From Synechococcus sp. NOUM97013 (GTDB taxonomy: Bacteria > Cyanobacteriota > Cyanobacteriia > PCC-6307 > Cyanobiaceae), in NCBI RefSeq assembly GCF_014279815.1, contig NZ_CP047941.1:62001-126000 (forward strand): 64,000 bases of DNA, written 5' to 3'. The position numbers and the translations under genes are program-made. Below the pieces are notes generated by a model, which did not search any database, was not told the origin of the DNA, and was given only the letters and a program-made list of their open reading frames with translations. Positions 52,486 through 63,372 of this stretch are shown here, in pieces (the stretch's first letter is position 1; the number at the start of each line of letters is the position of its first letter).

Positions 52486-53229
52486 TCAGTCCCCTAGAAA
52501 CTCCAAGATTTCCCGGTCTTTGAGGTTCTGGGCTTTGCCGCTGCGCACTTCGCGGAGGGTACTGCCGTTGGCGGCGGCCATGGTTCTGAGGTTGTCCTGG
52601 AGGCTGCGCACCTGGCCTTCCAGCTGGTCGATTCGCTCCATCAGGTTGCGGATCACGCTGGCCTCCGCATCAGGTAGCGCCGAATGGGCCAGGGGGTTGA
52701 TCCGCACGCCGCTCTGGTGGATCACCCGGCCGGGGATGCCCACCACGGTGCAGTCTGCTTCCACATTGCGCACCACCACCGACCCCGCACCGACGCGTGT
52801 GTTGGCGCCCACTTCAATCGCACCGAGCACCTTGGCGCCGGCCCCGATCACCACGTTGTTGGCGAGGGTGGGGTGGCGCTTGCCGTGTTCCTTGCCCGTT
52901 CCGCCCAGGGTGACGCCCTGATACAGCAGGCAGCGATCGCCCACTTCGGCGGTTTCGCCGATCACCACACCCATGCCGTGGTCGATGAACACCCCATGGC
53001 CGATGGTGGCGCCTGGGTGGATCTCCACGCCAGTGAGGCCTCGCCCCAGTTGGCTGAGCAGGCGGGCGGGCAGCTTGAGGGGCAGCCTGGAGCGCCACAG
53101 CCGGTGGCTGAGGCGGTGCAGGGTCAACGCCTGAAAGCCCGGGTAGCAGAGCAGTATCTCCAGCGGCCCACGCGCTGCGGGGTCCCGTTCACGGATGATC
53201 GCCAGGTCGGCGCGGAGGTGGTTGAGCAT
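52486..53229 (-). CDS. cysE: Serine O-acetyltransferase
   Basis: CysE makes O-acetylserine for cysteine synthesis. The 247-residue protein has the N-terminal helical domain ([21 protein letters not shown]) and a left-handed beta-helix with hexapeptides ([43 protein letters not shown]). The active-site His in IDHGMG and GTGK-HGKRHP are intact. The C-terminal 75 residues are an extension ([19 protein letters not shown] coiled coil, then [16 protein letters not shown]). ATG 53229 was chosen over GTG 53253. It follows plmA by 55 bp on the same strand. Confidence 0.95.
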   Translation of the reverse strand: MLNHLRADLAIIRERDPAARGPLEILLCYPGFQALTLHRLSHRLWRSRLPLKLPARLLSQLGRGLTGVEIHPGATIGHGVFIDHGMGVVIGETAEVGDRCLLYQGVTLGGTGKEHGKRHPTLANNVVIGAGAKVLGAIEVGANTRVGAGSVVVRNVEADCTVVGIPGRVIHQSGVRINPLAHSALPDAEASVIRNLMERIDQLEGQVRSLQDNLRTMAAANGSTLREVRSGKAQNLKDREILEFLGD

Positions 53230-53284
53230 GCCTGGGCGCCGCGCTTTCAGCACTGAAGGGCGTCATTGTGGCAGCTGGCAGTGC

Positions 53285-54274
53285 TCAGCTGGTCTGTAGG
53301 CCGATCTCCTTGCGCAGCTGCTCGATCGTGTCGCCACTCAGGTAGCTCTCGGCGCAATGCACCTGGGGCATGCGCATCAGCTGGGAGCGGTTCTGGCGCA
53401 AGCTCTGCTCCACCAGGGGCATGCTGGGGCGATCGCACAGCACATGGCTGGAGGCCCGCAGCAGGGCCAGCAGGCGGCTCTGCACATCCGGCGTTGCGGT
53501 CATCAGCAGCAGTTCGTTGCCGCGCATCGAGTGGAGGATGACTTCGGCCGCCCGCAGGATGCCCGGGCTGATGCTCACCAGGCCCACGCAGCTTCCCTGC
53601 CGCAGCTCCTTCAGCATCGCCAGCTCGCCGCGGAAGTCGTTGAGGTCCACGGCCACGGCCCGCACGCCGTGTTTCTTGGCCAGCTCTTCCACGGGTTGCA
53701 GGAAGTAGCGACTGGTCACCACCGTGCCATTACTGGCGCTCTCCAGCACGCTTTCCAGCTCCTCCATCGGCACCACCTCCACGGGCACGTCCAGGCAGGG
53801 CTCCAGCTCTTCGGCGATCAGCATCGAGGCGCCGATGTCTTCCCGGGGGGTGCTCACCAGCACGCGGGCGCCGCAGCGCAGGCGCCAGTCGATTTCACGG
53901 GTGAGCAGGTCGCGGGTCTGCTGCAGGGTGCAGCCGGCATTCAGCAGCCCATCCACGCATTTGCGCACCTCGCGGTCGATGTCGGTGACCCCGCGGTTGC
54001 GCATGGTCATCGGCGAGCGGATTTCCCGCGGCTTCTGCTGGTCGCGCACGTAGATGCCGGAGCCGGCCATGGCTTCCACCACGCCATCGGTTTCCAGCTG
54101 GCGGTACACCTTGCTGATCGTGTTGCGGTGCAGGCCGGTCTGCATCGCCAGCTGACGCGTGCTGGGCAGGCGATGACCCGGGGGGTAGTGCCTGGCGGCG
54201 ATGGCGAAACAGATCTGGTTGTACAGCTGGGTCGACGCGGGGATATCGCTTTCCTGCTGGATGTGGAATCGCAC
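53285..54274 (-). CDS. plmA: PlmA-type GntR-family transcriptional regulator
   Basis: The 329-residue protein has an N-terminal GntR winged helix (PASTQLYNQICFAIAARHYPPGHRLPSTRQLA, MQTGLHRNTISKVYRQLETDGVV, GSGIYV) and a cyanobacterial C-terminal domain lacking the usual aminotransferase or UTRA fold. This matches PlmA, a regulator conserved in cyanobacteria and known to contact PipX/PII nitrogen-signalling complexes. No ATG is available: GTG 54274 (VRFHIQQES) was chosen; TTG 54292 is also possible. It is divergent from the dienelactone-hydrolase-like gene. Confidence 0.85.
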   Translation of the reverse strand: MRFHIQQESDIPASTQLYNQICFAIAARHYPPGHRLPSTRQLAMQTGLHRNTISKVYRQLETDGVVEAMAGSGIYVRDQQKPREIRSPMTMRNRGVTDIDREVRKCVDGLLNAGCTLQQTRDLLTREIDWRLRCGARVLVSTPREDIGASMLIAEELEPCLDVPVEVVPMEELESVLESASNGTVVTSRYFLQPVEELAKKHGVRAVAVDLNDFRGELAMLKELRQGSCVGLVSISPGILRAAEVILHSMRGNELLLMTATPDVQSRLLALLRASSHVLCDRPSMPLVEQSLRQNRSQLMRMPQVHCAESYLSGDTIEQLRKEIGLQTS

Positions 54275-54353
54275 GCCGGTGGGCCGGATCAAGATGCGGC
54301 CACCATAAGGAGTGAACGGCTCGGTGACAATTGGCCGGGTGGTCAGTGTCCCT

Positions 54354-55163
54354 ATGCCAGTTCCCGTTGCACCGGAAATCGAGTCCCGCTGGTGCGTGGT
54401 GGATGGAGGCCCGGTGCCCCTGCGCTGCTGGTGGTCGCTGCCGGAGCCGCTGAGTGGCGGCCAGGAGGAGGTAGCACGGATCCGTAACCAGAAAGGCTCA
54501 GCAACGGAGCGAAAACGTACCGTTTTGGTGCTTCCCGAGGTGTTTGGCGTGAACGCTTGGGTGCGCTCTGTGGCCGATCGCTTCGCATCCATGGGCGTTC
54601 CGGCCCTGGCGATACCCCTGTTCGCGCGCACAGCTCCGGAGTTGGATCTCAGTTATGGCGAGATGCAACTTGCGCATGGACGGGAGCACAAAAACGCCAC
54701 CCATGCCGATGAAATCCTGGCTGATCTGCAGGCGGCGATCGCCTGGCTTCAGCGCAGCCTGGAGGCTACGGATCTGGAGATCATCGTGGTGGGGTTCTGC
54801 TTTGGCGGCCATGCCACCTGGCTGGCGGCCACCCTGCCTGGGGTGACCCGCAGCTTCGCGTTTTATGGCGCTGGCGTCGTGCAGGGGCGGCCCGGTGGCG
54901 GCGCTCCCACCCTGGAGCTGCTGCCGCAGGTGTCAGGAGCGTTCACCTGTCTGTTCGGCCTCGACGACCCGCTGATTCCCGCCAGTGATCGCGTAGCGAT
55001 TGCAGCGGCCTTGCAGGCTGCTGATCCCGAGGGGCAACGCTTGCGCGCTGTCAGCTATGCCGGCGCGGATCACGGCTTCATGTGTGATGCCCGCGCTGCC
55101 TTTCACGACAAAGCCGCCAGCGCGGGCTGGCGGCTGTTGGAGGACGCGCTTGGGCTGAGCTGA
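54354..55163 (+). CDS. Dienelactone hydrolase family protein
   Basis: The 269-residue alpha/beta hydrolase keeps the DLH catalytic set: Cys in VGFCFGGHATW, Asp in GLDDPLIPASD and His in GADHGFMCD. LPEVFGVNAWVRSVADRFA is the family's N-terminal signature. An unusual charged insertion (GGQEEVARIRNQKGSATERKR) precedes that strand. ATG 54354 was chosen; GTG codons at 54312 and 54324 with an AAGGAG nearby are alternatives. The physiological substrate is unknown. The gene is convergent with infC. Confidence 0.85.
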   Translation: MPVPVAPEIESRWCVVDGGPVPLRCWWSLPEPLSGGQEEVARIRNQKGSATERKRTVLVLPEVFGVNAWVRSVADRFASMGVPALAIPLFARTAPELDLSYGEMQLAHGREHKNATHADEILADLQAAIAWLQRSLEATDLEIIVVGFCFGGHATWLAATLPGVTRSFAFYGAGVVQGRPGGGAPTLELLPQVSGAFTCLFGLDDPLIPASDRVAIAAALQAADPEGQRLRAVSYAGADHGFMCDARAAFHDKAASAGWRLLEDALGLS

Positions 55164-55171
55164 TCAGACGA

Positions 55172-55828
55172 TCAGCCGCTGTTGCTGGGTTTGCCCACCG
55201 TGCGCACAGCGCGCGGGGGTGCTGTGATCGTGCGCACCGCCTTGTTCACCACTTCCTCTTTGTCGTCCTTTTTCACCAGCGGTGTTTTGCGTGGCGTCAG
55301 GAACATGATCATGTTGCGGCCTTCCCGTTTGGGGGGCTGCTGGATCTCGGCCGGTTCCTCGAGGTCTTTGGCCATGCGGCGCAGCAGCGTTTCGGCCAGA
55401 GCGGTGTGCTGGATCTCGCGGCCACGGAAGATCACGGTGCACTTCACCTTGTCGCCCGCCTTGAGGAAGCGCTGGGCCTGACCGATCCGCACGTCGTAAT
55501 CGTGCTGGTCGATCTTGTAGCGCATCTTGACCTCCTTGACTTCGGTCTGGTGCGACTTCTTCTTGGCCTCTTTGGCTTTCTTTTCCTGCTCGAACTTGTA
55601 TTTGCCGTAGTCCATGATCCGGCACACCGGCGGATCGGCCTTTTCGCTCACCAGCACCAGGTCGAGTTCACGCTCTTTAGCCACAGACAGAGCTTCTTCC
55701 CTGTCGATCACCCCGAGTTGGGTGCCGTCGGCATCGACCACCCTCAACTGGGGATAGTTGACGCGCTCGTTGATGTTGGGAAGCTCCCGGACGGGGGCAC
55801 GGCGGTCAAAACGGGGACGTGGTGGCAT
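55172..55828 (-). CDS. infC: Translation initiation factor IF-3
   Basis: IF-3 keeps 30S subunits free and checks the start codon. The N domain ([29 protein letters not shown]), linker ([18 protein letters not shown]) and C domain ([43 protein letters not shown]) are present. The 218 residues include a C-terminal extension of about 35 residues ([16 protein letters not shown]...) beyond the E. coli form. It starts with an ATG rather than the rare ATT used for autoregulation in E. coli. miaA lies 53 bp upstream on the same strand. Confidence 0.96.
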   Translation of the reverse strand: MPPRPRFDRRAPVRELPNINERVNYPQLRVVDADGTQLGVIDREEALSVAKERELDLVLVSEKADPPVCRIMDYGKYKFEQEKKAKEAKKKSHQTEVKEVKMRYKIDQHDYDVRIGQAQRFLKAGDKVKCTVIFRGREIQHTALAETLLRRMAKDLEEPAEIQQPPKREGRNMIMFLTPRKTPLVKKDDKEEVVNKAVRTITAPPRAVRTVGKPSNSG

Positions 55829-55881
55829 TCAGTGAGTGCAGGGGCGGCTCGGCCGCAATCAGCCAAGCAATGTTGTAAGGC

Positions 55882-56814
55882 TCACCCTAGACCCGCCTCG
55901 ATCAGCTGGGTGGCTTCCTTAAGGGCATCAGCATCTCCCAGCCAATGCGGCTGGTGCTGACGCCGGAACCAGGTCCGCTGGCGTTTGGCGAATTGCTGGG
56001 TGCGTTGGGTGGTCTGACGGATGGCCCGGTCCTGGTTCAGGCGGCAATCCAGCACTTGCAGGGCCTCGCCGTAGCCGATGGTTTGCAGCAACGGCAATGC
56101 TGCGCCGTAGCGCTCCTTGAGTTGGCGGGTCTCCTCCAGCAGGCCACCGGCATACAGCTCTTCTGTGCGCTGGCTGATGCGCTGGCGCAGATTGGCCGGG
56201 TTCAGGCCCAGTTCCAGCACCCGCCAGGGTGGTGGCTCGGCGCTGGTCTGCTCGCTCATGGGCTGGCCGGTGGCATAGAGCACCTCCAGGGCGCGCTGGG
56301 TGCGCACAGCATCTGCCGCGGCGATGCGTTGGCCGGCGGCCGGGTCAGCTCCCTGCAGCAATTGATGGCAGACCGGTTGGCCCAGGTCGTCCAGCTGCTG
56401 GCGCAGGGCGGGCTGGGGCGGAACGGCCGGAGGGCGCAGGCCACTGGTGAGGGCTTTCAGATACAAGCCGCTGCCCCCCACCAGGAAGGCCATGCCGCGT
56501 GTCTGCAGGCTGCGGTTCACCGCTTTGGTTGCTTCCTGCTGGAACTCCTGCAGGGTGATCGGTTGGTCAGGGCGACGCAGGTCCAGCAAGTGATGGGGCA
56601 CCCGTGCCTGCTGGGCGGCGGTGGGCTTGGCCGTGCCCACATCCATCTCGGCGTAAAGCTGGCGCGAATCGATGTTGAGGATCTCCAGTTCGAAGCGTTC
56701 CGCCAGCTCCAGGCTCAGTGCCGTCTTGCCGCTGGCGGTGGGTCCCAGCAGCACCACCACCAGTGGTGCATCCTGCGCTGCGTTGGGCGCTGCAGGTGGG
56801 CTGGAGTCGGGCAT
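55882..56814 (-). CDS. miaA: tRNA dimethylallyltransferase
   Basis: MiaA prenylates A37 of tRNAs reading UNN codons. The 310 residues have the P-loop [37 protein letters not shown] with the catalytic Asp, [30 protein letters not shown] and the C-terminal [15 protein letters not shown]. Length is usual. It is divergent from gyrB. A perfect 12-bp palindrome GGGGTGCACCCC (56826-56837) lies just upstream of its start. Confidence 0.96.
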   Translation of the reverse strand: MPDSSPPAAPNAAQDAPLVVVLLGPTASGKTALSLELAERFELEILNIDSRQLYAEMDVGTAKPTAAQQARVPHHLLDLRRPDQPITLQEFQQEATKAVNRSLQTRGMAFLVGGSGLYLKALTSGLRPPAVPPQPALRQQLDDLGQPVCHQLLQGADPAAGQRIAAADAVRTQRALEVLYATGQPMSEQTSAEPPPWRVLELGLNPANLRQRISQRTEELYAGGLLEETRQLKERYGAALPLLQTIGYGEALQVLDCRLNQDRAIRQTTQRTQQFAKRQRTWFRRQHQPHWLGDADALKEATQLIEAGLG

Positions 56815-56825
56815 CGAGCGGAAAG

Positions 56826-56837
56826 GGGGTGCACCCC
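56826..56837. repeat. 12-bp palindrome between miaA and gyrB
   Basis: GGGGTGCACCCC is a perfect palindrome 11 bp upstream of the miaA start and about 94 bp upstream of gyrB. An operator role is possible but untested. Confidence 0.35.
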
Positions 56838-56849
56838 TGCAAAAAATGA

Positions 56850-58897
<2,048 letters not shown>

Positions 58898-58898
<1 letters not shown>

Positions 58899-59236
58899 TG
58901 AATCGCTCAGCCGCCGCGATGCTGCGCTGGAGCTGGTTGCTTGGCGTGTCGTTGCTCGGCCCTGCCGCCCTGCCGGCGGGTGGTGCCGAACGTCGTTTGC
59001 CCCAAGTGCGCCGTTACCAGGGCAGTGGCCCGCTGCTCAGCGGTGATCGCTGCGTTTTGCAGGCCAGCCCACGTGTGGCGGCCCCGTCACTGCGCCGCCT
59101 GGAGGTGGGAACGCCCCTGCAGTTGCTGCGCCATTGGCGCAGCGATGACGGCCGTGACTGGATTCAGGTGCAGGTGGCCAGCGGCTCAGCCTTGCCCATG
59201 GCTGTTGAAGGTCAGCGGGGCTGGATCCATGGCTGA
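58898..59236 (+). CDS. Small secreted SH3-like protein, function unknown
   Basis: The 112-residue protein has a signal peptide ([22 protein letters not shown]) and a short domain ([32 protein letters not shown] and GQRGWIHG) with the look of a bacterial SH3 domain that binds cell wall. I cannot assign a family. Its start shares a base with the gyrB stop and its end overlaps the first fluC gene by 8 bp, so the four genes are one transcript. Confidence 0.7.
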
Positions 59237-59648
59237 CGTTGCTGCGGCTGATGCCACCCTTCATCAGGCGGTGTTGGTGGGGCTTGGGGCGATTCCCGGC
59301 GCCTGGTTGCGTCTGCGGGTGGTCAACCACTTCGATCCGATGGTGCCGCGCAAGCACTGGGGCACGTTGATGGTCAATCTCGCCGCCGCCTTCGCCTTGG
59401 GGCTGGTGATGGGTCTTCAGCGCTCCGGCCGCTGCGATCCCTCGGCTGGTGGCACCTCTCCATTGATCCTGCTGATCGGCGTGGGTTTCTTCGGTAGCCT
59501 CAGCACCTTCTCCACCTTTGCGGTGGAGGTGCTCAACACCCTGCGTGATCGCCGCTGGGGAGAAGCCCTGTTGCTCGCCGTTGGTTCGGTGCTGGGCGGT
59601 TTGCTCGTCGCCGCAGCGGGGTATGGATTGGGGCTGGCTGATGGCTGA
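59229..59648 (+). CDS. crcB: Fluoride channel FluC/CrcB, first copy
   Basis: The 139-residue membrane protein has four helices and the FluC markers [18 protein letters not shown] and [22 protein letters not shown] 59229 overlaps the upstream gene by 8 bp; upstream in-frame sequence is antisense-like and not conserved. It is followed by a second fluC overlapping by 8 bp. Tandem pairs like this often form heterodimeric channels in other bacteria; that is inferred here. No fluoride riboswitch was recognised. Confidence 0.9.
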   Translation: MADVAAADATLHQAVLVGLGAIPGAWLRLRVVNHFDPMVPRKHWGTLMVNLAAAFALGLVMGLQRSGRCDPSAGGTSPLILLIGVGFFGSLSTFSTFAVEVLNTLRDRRWGEALLLAVGSVLGGLLVAAAGYGLGLADG

Positions 59649-60030
59649 CAAGACCCTGTCGATGCGCGACGAATTGCAGGAGCTGTTGTTGGTGGCCATT
59701 GGAGCGGTGCCGGGGGCGCTGTTGCGCTGGCAGCTCGGTGCTGCGCTGCACGATCGCGACGTGCTGGCCAATGTGCTCGGGGCGCTGATTCTCGGCCTGC
59801 TGCTGGGATTGCCCTATCGGCCTCGTCTGCAGCTGCTGATCGGCGTTGGTTTCTGCGGCGCCTTCACCACCTTCAGCAGTTGGATGGTGAACAGCGTCGA
59901 TCTGCTCAGCTCTGGCCAGCCTTGGGCGGCCGTCGGTTTGATCGGGCTCACCCTGGGGCTGGGCCTTGGCGGCGCAGCCCTCGGGTTGCTGGTGGGTCGA
60001 GGGCTGGGTCGCCTCAAGCTCAGGCCTTAA
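59641..60030 (+). CDS. crcB: Fluoride channel FluC/CrcB, second copy
   Basis: This 129-residue paralogue has [32 protein letters not shown] and [19 protein letters not shown], the same landmarks as the first copy but with low overall identity. ATG 59641 overlaps the first copy by 8 bp. It ends 11 bp inside the convergent glutathione peroxidase gene. The two copies may have opposite membrane orientation and pair together. Confidence 0.9.
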   Translation: MADKTLSMRDELQELLLVAIGAVPGALLRWQLGAALHDRDVLANVLGALILGLLLGLPYRPRLQLLIGVGFCGAFTTFSSWMVNSVDLLSSGQPWAAVGLIGLTLGLGLGGAALGLLVGRGLGRLKLRP

Positions 60031-60499
60031 GGGCCGCTTCGATCGCACTGGTGAGCTCGGCGTCTTCCGGCGCGACACCACTCTTGAAGCGGTTGATCAC
60101 AGTGCCATCCTTGCCCACGAGGAACTTCTCGAAGTTCCAGGCCACATCGCCGGCGGGCTCGGTGGTGTTGAGGGTGGTGTAAGGCTCGGTAGTGCTGCCG
60201 CTGGCATGCACCTTGTCGAACAGCTCGAAGCTGGCGCCGTAGGTGGTGGAGCAGAAGCTCTTGATTTCATCCAGGGTGCCAGGCTCCTGGGCACCGAAGT
60301 CGTTGCAGGGGAAGCCAAGAACGCACAGGCCTTCAGCTCCGTACTTGTCTTGCAGCGCCTGCAGTCCGGAATACTGCTTAGTGAAACCGCAGCGGCTGGC
60401 CACATTCACGATCAGCAGCACCTTGCCGGCGTAGGCGCCGAGGGATTGATCTGATCCCGCAGCGGTTTTCACCACAACGTTGGAGACGTTGACAGACAT
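60020..60499 (-). CDS. Glutathione peroxidase-like thiol peroxidase
   Basis: The 159-residue protein matches GPx/BsaA peroxidases: VNVASRCGFTKQYSGLQAL with catalytic Cys37, LGFPCNDFGAQEPGTLDEI with the conserved Gln and a possible second Cys, and WNFEKFLVGKDG with the active-site Trp. The selenocysteine of animal enzymes is Cys here. It probably reduces lipid hydroperoxides using thioredoxin or NADPH systems, as in other cyanobacteria. Start ATG 60499; upstream in-frame residues are not conserved. Confidence 0.92.
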   Translation of the reverse strand: MSVNVSNVVVKTAAGSDQSLGAYAGKVLLIVNVASRCGFTKQYSGLQALQDKYGAEGLCVLGFPCNDFGAQEPGTLDEIKSFCSTTYGASFELFDKVHASGSTTEPYTTLNTTEPAGDVAWNFEKFLVGKDGTVINRFKSGVAPEDAELTSAIEAALKA

Positions 60500-60595
60500 G
60501 CGTAAGTCGGTTTGGAGTGCGACCTTAGCTACGTCGTAGCCTCCATCCAACGACGGATGTTCGTCTGACTGAGTCACCGTCACGAGGAGCCTTTT

Positions 60596-60616
60596 ATGAG
60601 GGCGTCGATCTGTTGA
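60596..60616 (+). other. Six-codon leader frame with strong ribosome-binding site
   Basis: CGAGGAG precedes ATG 60596 at good spacing, but this frame reads only MRASIC before TGA at 60614. That stop overlaps TTG 60613 of the acyltransferase frame as TTGA. Either this is a coupling leader or the acyltransferase start has suffered a one-base frameshift. Confidence 0.5.
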
Positions 60617-61686
60617 GGGCCGGCGCAGTGTTTTTGGTGCTTTGGTCTCATGCAGGAGATCTGCTGCCAGATGTCTTGCGTGCCAGTTCAGGGCTGAATT
60701 GGTTTCGTCCGGGGTTTTGGGGCGTCACCATTTTCTTTGCCATCAGTGGCTTTCTGGTGATTGGGCAGTTGCTGGATGTGGTGCTGGGCCAGCGCCAGGA
60801 GACTTTGAAGGTGTTTGTGCTGCGGCGCTGGTTGCGCACTGTTCCCACCTACTGGATCCTTTTGGCGTTACTCAGCGGCACTGGTGTTCTGGCTTGGTTG
60901 GGCTGGAGCACACTTGCTCTCAATGGATTGTTTTTGCAAGGACCCATGGGACTGGCACCAGTGCTGTTGCCTGTTTCCTGGAGTCTGGTGATTGAAGAAT
61001 GGAGTTATCTGGCTTTTGCAGCCTTCGCTGCAGTGTTGATGTGTTGTCGCCAGAGGTTTTTGGTTTCGCGGCAGTCGCTCGTGCGCTTATTCCTTGCCGT
61101 GCTTCTCGTTGTGCCCGTTGTTGCGGGGTTTGCACGTTTTCATGCGCTTGAGCAGGGTCTTTCTGTGCAAGCTTTAAAGCAAGGTTTGTTGATGCAGACG
61201 GATGCTCTCGTCTATGGCGGGCTTCTGGCTTGGTCTTTGCGCCGTTTGCCAAAGCAATTTCATTCGTTTGCGCGGCGGGGCAGTGTGAGCACGCCTGCTG
61301 TGATTGGTTTGATCTGTGCCCTTTCTGCGACGGCCCCTGAGCTGTTCAGGGATGTGATGAATCCACTGCCTGAACATGCAAGGGGGTGGATTTCATTTGG
61401 TTTTTACCCGCTAGCAGGTGTTTTGGCGGCTGCGTTCGTTGCCGCAAGTTGGCGATTTCAATATCGCTCCTTGCCCACATGGGGAAGCCGTGCTCTTCAG
61501 GTTCTCAGTCGCTGTAGCTATTCGGTTTATCTTTTGCACTTGCCAATTGCCTATTTTGTGAGGCAATTAAATCTGCCGGCAGAATTCGGCTTGCTGATTT
61601 ATTTGGTTGGTTCGATTGTTGTCGGGGATCTTTGTTGGCGGTTGTTTGAGCGTCCTTTTATGGTTTTGAGGAAGCGTCTGGTTTGA
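60613..61686 (+). CDS. Acyltransferase 3 (OafA/YrhL-type) family membrane protein, start anomalous
   Basis: The 357-residue protein has about ten transmembrane helices and the acyltransferase-3 landmarks: AVFLVLWSHAGDLLP with the catalytic-type His, FFAISGFLV, FVLRRWLRTVPTYW, SWSLVIEEWSYLAF and SYSVYLLHLPIAYF. Family members normally begin with a GVDLLRA-type phrase, and that phrase is encoded in frame just upstream of TTG 60613 (bases 60601-60612) with no usable start. ATG 60596, with a strong Shine-Dalgarno, is out of frame. It may O-acylate surface sugars. The gene is AT-richer toward its 3' end. Confidence 0.78.
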   Translation: MRAGAVFLVLWSHAGDLLPDVLRASSGLNWFRPGFWGVTIFFAISGFLVIGQLLDVVLGQRQETLKVFVLRRWLRTVPTYWILLALLSGTGVLAWLGWSTLALNGLFLQGPMGLAPVLLPVSWSLVIEEWSYLAFAAFAAVLMCCRQRFLVSRQSLVRLFLAVLLVVPVVAGFARFHALEQGLSVQALKQGLLMQTDALVYGGLLAWSLRRLPKQFHSFARRGSVSTPAVIGLICALSATAPELFRDVMNPLPEHARGWISFGFYPLAGVLAAAFVAASWRFQYRSLPTWGSRALQVLSRCSYSVYLLHLPIAYFVRQLNLPAEFGLLIYLVGSIVVGDLCWRLFERPFMVLRKRLV

Positions 61687-61859
61687 CTTTTTTGGGTCGT
61701 TTTTTATGTGATGTGTTGATATGTGCTTCTTTGATGGTTCTGTGGCTGCTTGAAGCGTCGCTTGCTCTTGGCGCATGCTCTGTTTCGTGCTTCACATCAC
61801 TATTTCCGGTGACGAGTCTTGGGGAGGCTCGTTGGGCACAATTACACTCGTGATGAGGA
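61687..61859. other. T-rich intergenic region before mgtE
   Basis: These 173 bp are rich in T on the plus strand near the acyltransferase stop (TTTTTTGGG, GTTTTTTATG) and then become mixed. No gene, clear hairpin or riboswitch was recognised. An mgtE leader in this place might be expected to contain an Mg2+ sensor, but I do not see the M-box pattern. Confidence 0.4.
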
Positions 61860-63320
61860 ATGGGGGCATCGGTGATGGAGCAGGCCCCCGCAGCCTTGGC
61901 CGGAGTCGGCTTGGAATCTGAGCAGCTGCTGCAAGAGCTGCAGGCTTTGCTGGAGGTCGGTCACTACGACGCTGCGAAATCGCTGCTTTCGCCCCTCCAA
62001 GAGGTTGATATTGCAGAAGCCATCGGTGGTCTGCCCATGACCCTGCAGGCCCTGGCCTTCCGCTTGTTGCCCAAGGATGAGGCGATTGAGGTCTATGAAT
62101 ACCTCGAGCCTCCGGTGCAGCAGAGCCTGCTGGAGCGGCTTCGGTCTGGCGAAGTGCTCGAGATTGTGGAGGAGATGTCGCCGGATGATCGGGTGCGGCT
62201 GTTCGATGAGCTTCCCGCCAAGGTGGTGCGCAGGCTTCTCACCGAGCTGAGTCCTGCGGAGCGGCGGGTGACGGCTCAGCTGCTGGGTTACGCCAGTGAG
62301 ACCGCGGGTCGCCTGATGACGACCGAATACATCGATCTCAAGGAATTTCACAGCGCGGCGCAGGCGCTGGCGATCGTGCGCCGCCGGGCCCGCGACACCG
62401 AGACGGTCTACAGCCTGTACGTCACGGACGCCGAGCGCCATCTCACCGGCATCTTGTCGTTGCGGGACCTGGTCACGGCTGATCCTGAGGACCACATCGG
62501 TGATGTGATGACCCGTGATGTGGTGAGCATCAACACCGACACCGACCAGGAGGAGGTGGCCCGGGCGATTCAGCGCTACGACTTCTTGGCGGTGCCGGTG
62601 GTGGATCGCGAGATGCGTCTGGTGGGCATCGTCACCGTCGATGACGTGATTGATGTGATCGAGCAGGAGGCCACCCGTGACCTCTACGCCGCCGGTGCTG
62701 TGGAGGCGGGCGATGAAGACGATTACTTCCAGAGCAATTTGTTTACCGTGGCGCGCCGCCGGGTGGTGTGGCTGTCGGTGCTGGTGGTGGCCAGCCTCGT
62801 CACTTCCGAGGTGATCGCCGTCAATGAAGACGTTTTAAAGGAGGTGGTGTTGCTGGCTGCTTTCATTCCGCTGTTGGCGGGAACCGGCGGCAACGTTGGT
62901 GCCCAAAGCTCCACGGTGGTCATCCGTGGTCTAAGCACCCAGAGCATTGCCTCCCTGGGGCAGCTCAAGGCCGTGGGCCGTGAGGCGATGGCCGGTTTGC
63001 TGCTGGGTTTGTTGATGATGGTGCTGGTGGTGCCCTTCGCTTGGTGGCGGGGTCAGAGCCCGCTGGTGGGCTTGTCCGTGGGCACCAGCCTGCTGGCGAT
63101 CACCACCCTGGCGGCCACGGCCGGCGCCGGTTTCCCGTTGCTGTTCAACCGCATGGGGCTGGACCCGGCTTTGATGTCGACGCCCTTCATCACCACCTGC
63201 ACCGATGTGGTGGGCACGCTCATCTATTTAAAGACAGCGCAGTGGTTGCTGGTGCATTGGCCCCAGCTGCTGCAGGGGGCAGGTATTTCTACCCATTTCT
63301 TTGCCGCAGCACTTTTCTGA
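61860..63320 (+). CDS. mgtE: Magnesium transporter MgtE
   Basis: MgtE is a Mg2+ channel gated by cytosolic Mg2+. The 486 residues show the N domain ([41 protein letters not shown]), two CBS domains ([47 protein letters not shown]) and five helices with the pore motif [16 protein letters not shown]. Start ATG 61860; ATG 61875 (MEQAPAAL) is a close alternative. The sigma factor gene follows after 52 bp. Confidence 0.95.
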   Translation: MGASVMEQAPAALAGVGLESEQLLQELQALLEVGHYDAAKSLLSPLQEVDIAEAIGGLPMTLQALAFRLLPKDEAIEVYEYLEPPVQQSLLERLRSGEVLEIVEEMSPDDRVRLFDELPAKVVRRLLTELSPAERRVTAQLLGYASETAGRLMTTEYIDLKEFHSAAQALAIVRRRARDTETVYSLYVTDAERHLTGILSLRDLVTADPEDHIGDVMTRDVVSINTDTDQEEVARAIQRYDFLAVPVVDREMRLVGIVTVDDVIDVIEQEATRDLYAAGAVEAGDEDDYFQSNLFTVARRRVVWLSVLVVASLVTSEVIAVNEDVLKEVVLLAAFIPLLAGTGGNVGAQSSTVVIRGLSTQSIASLGQLKAVGREAMAGLLLGLLMMVLVVPFAWWRGQSPLVGLSVGTSLLAITTLAATAGAGFPLLFNRMGLDPALMSTPFITTCTDVVGTLIYLKTAQWLLVHWPQLLQGAGISTHFFAAALF

Positions 63321-63372
63321 GAGGACGTTTACGTTTCTTAGGAGTACGCTTCACACAACTCAAAGAAGCGTT

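Noticed and set aside
61687-61859. A magnesium riboswitch before mgtE
   Set aside because: No M-box-like stems could be drawn in this short T-rich region.
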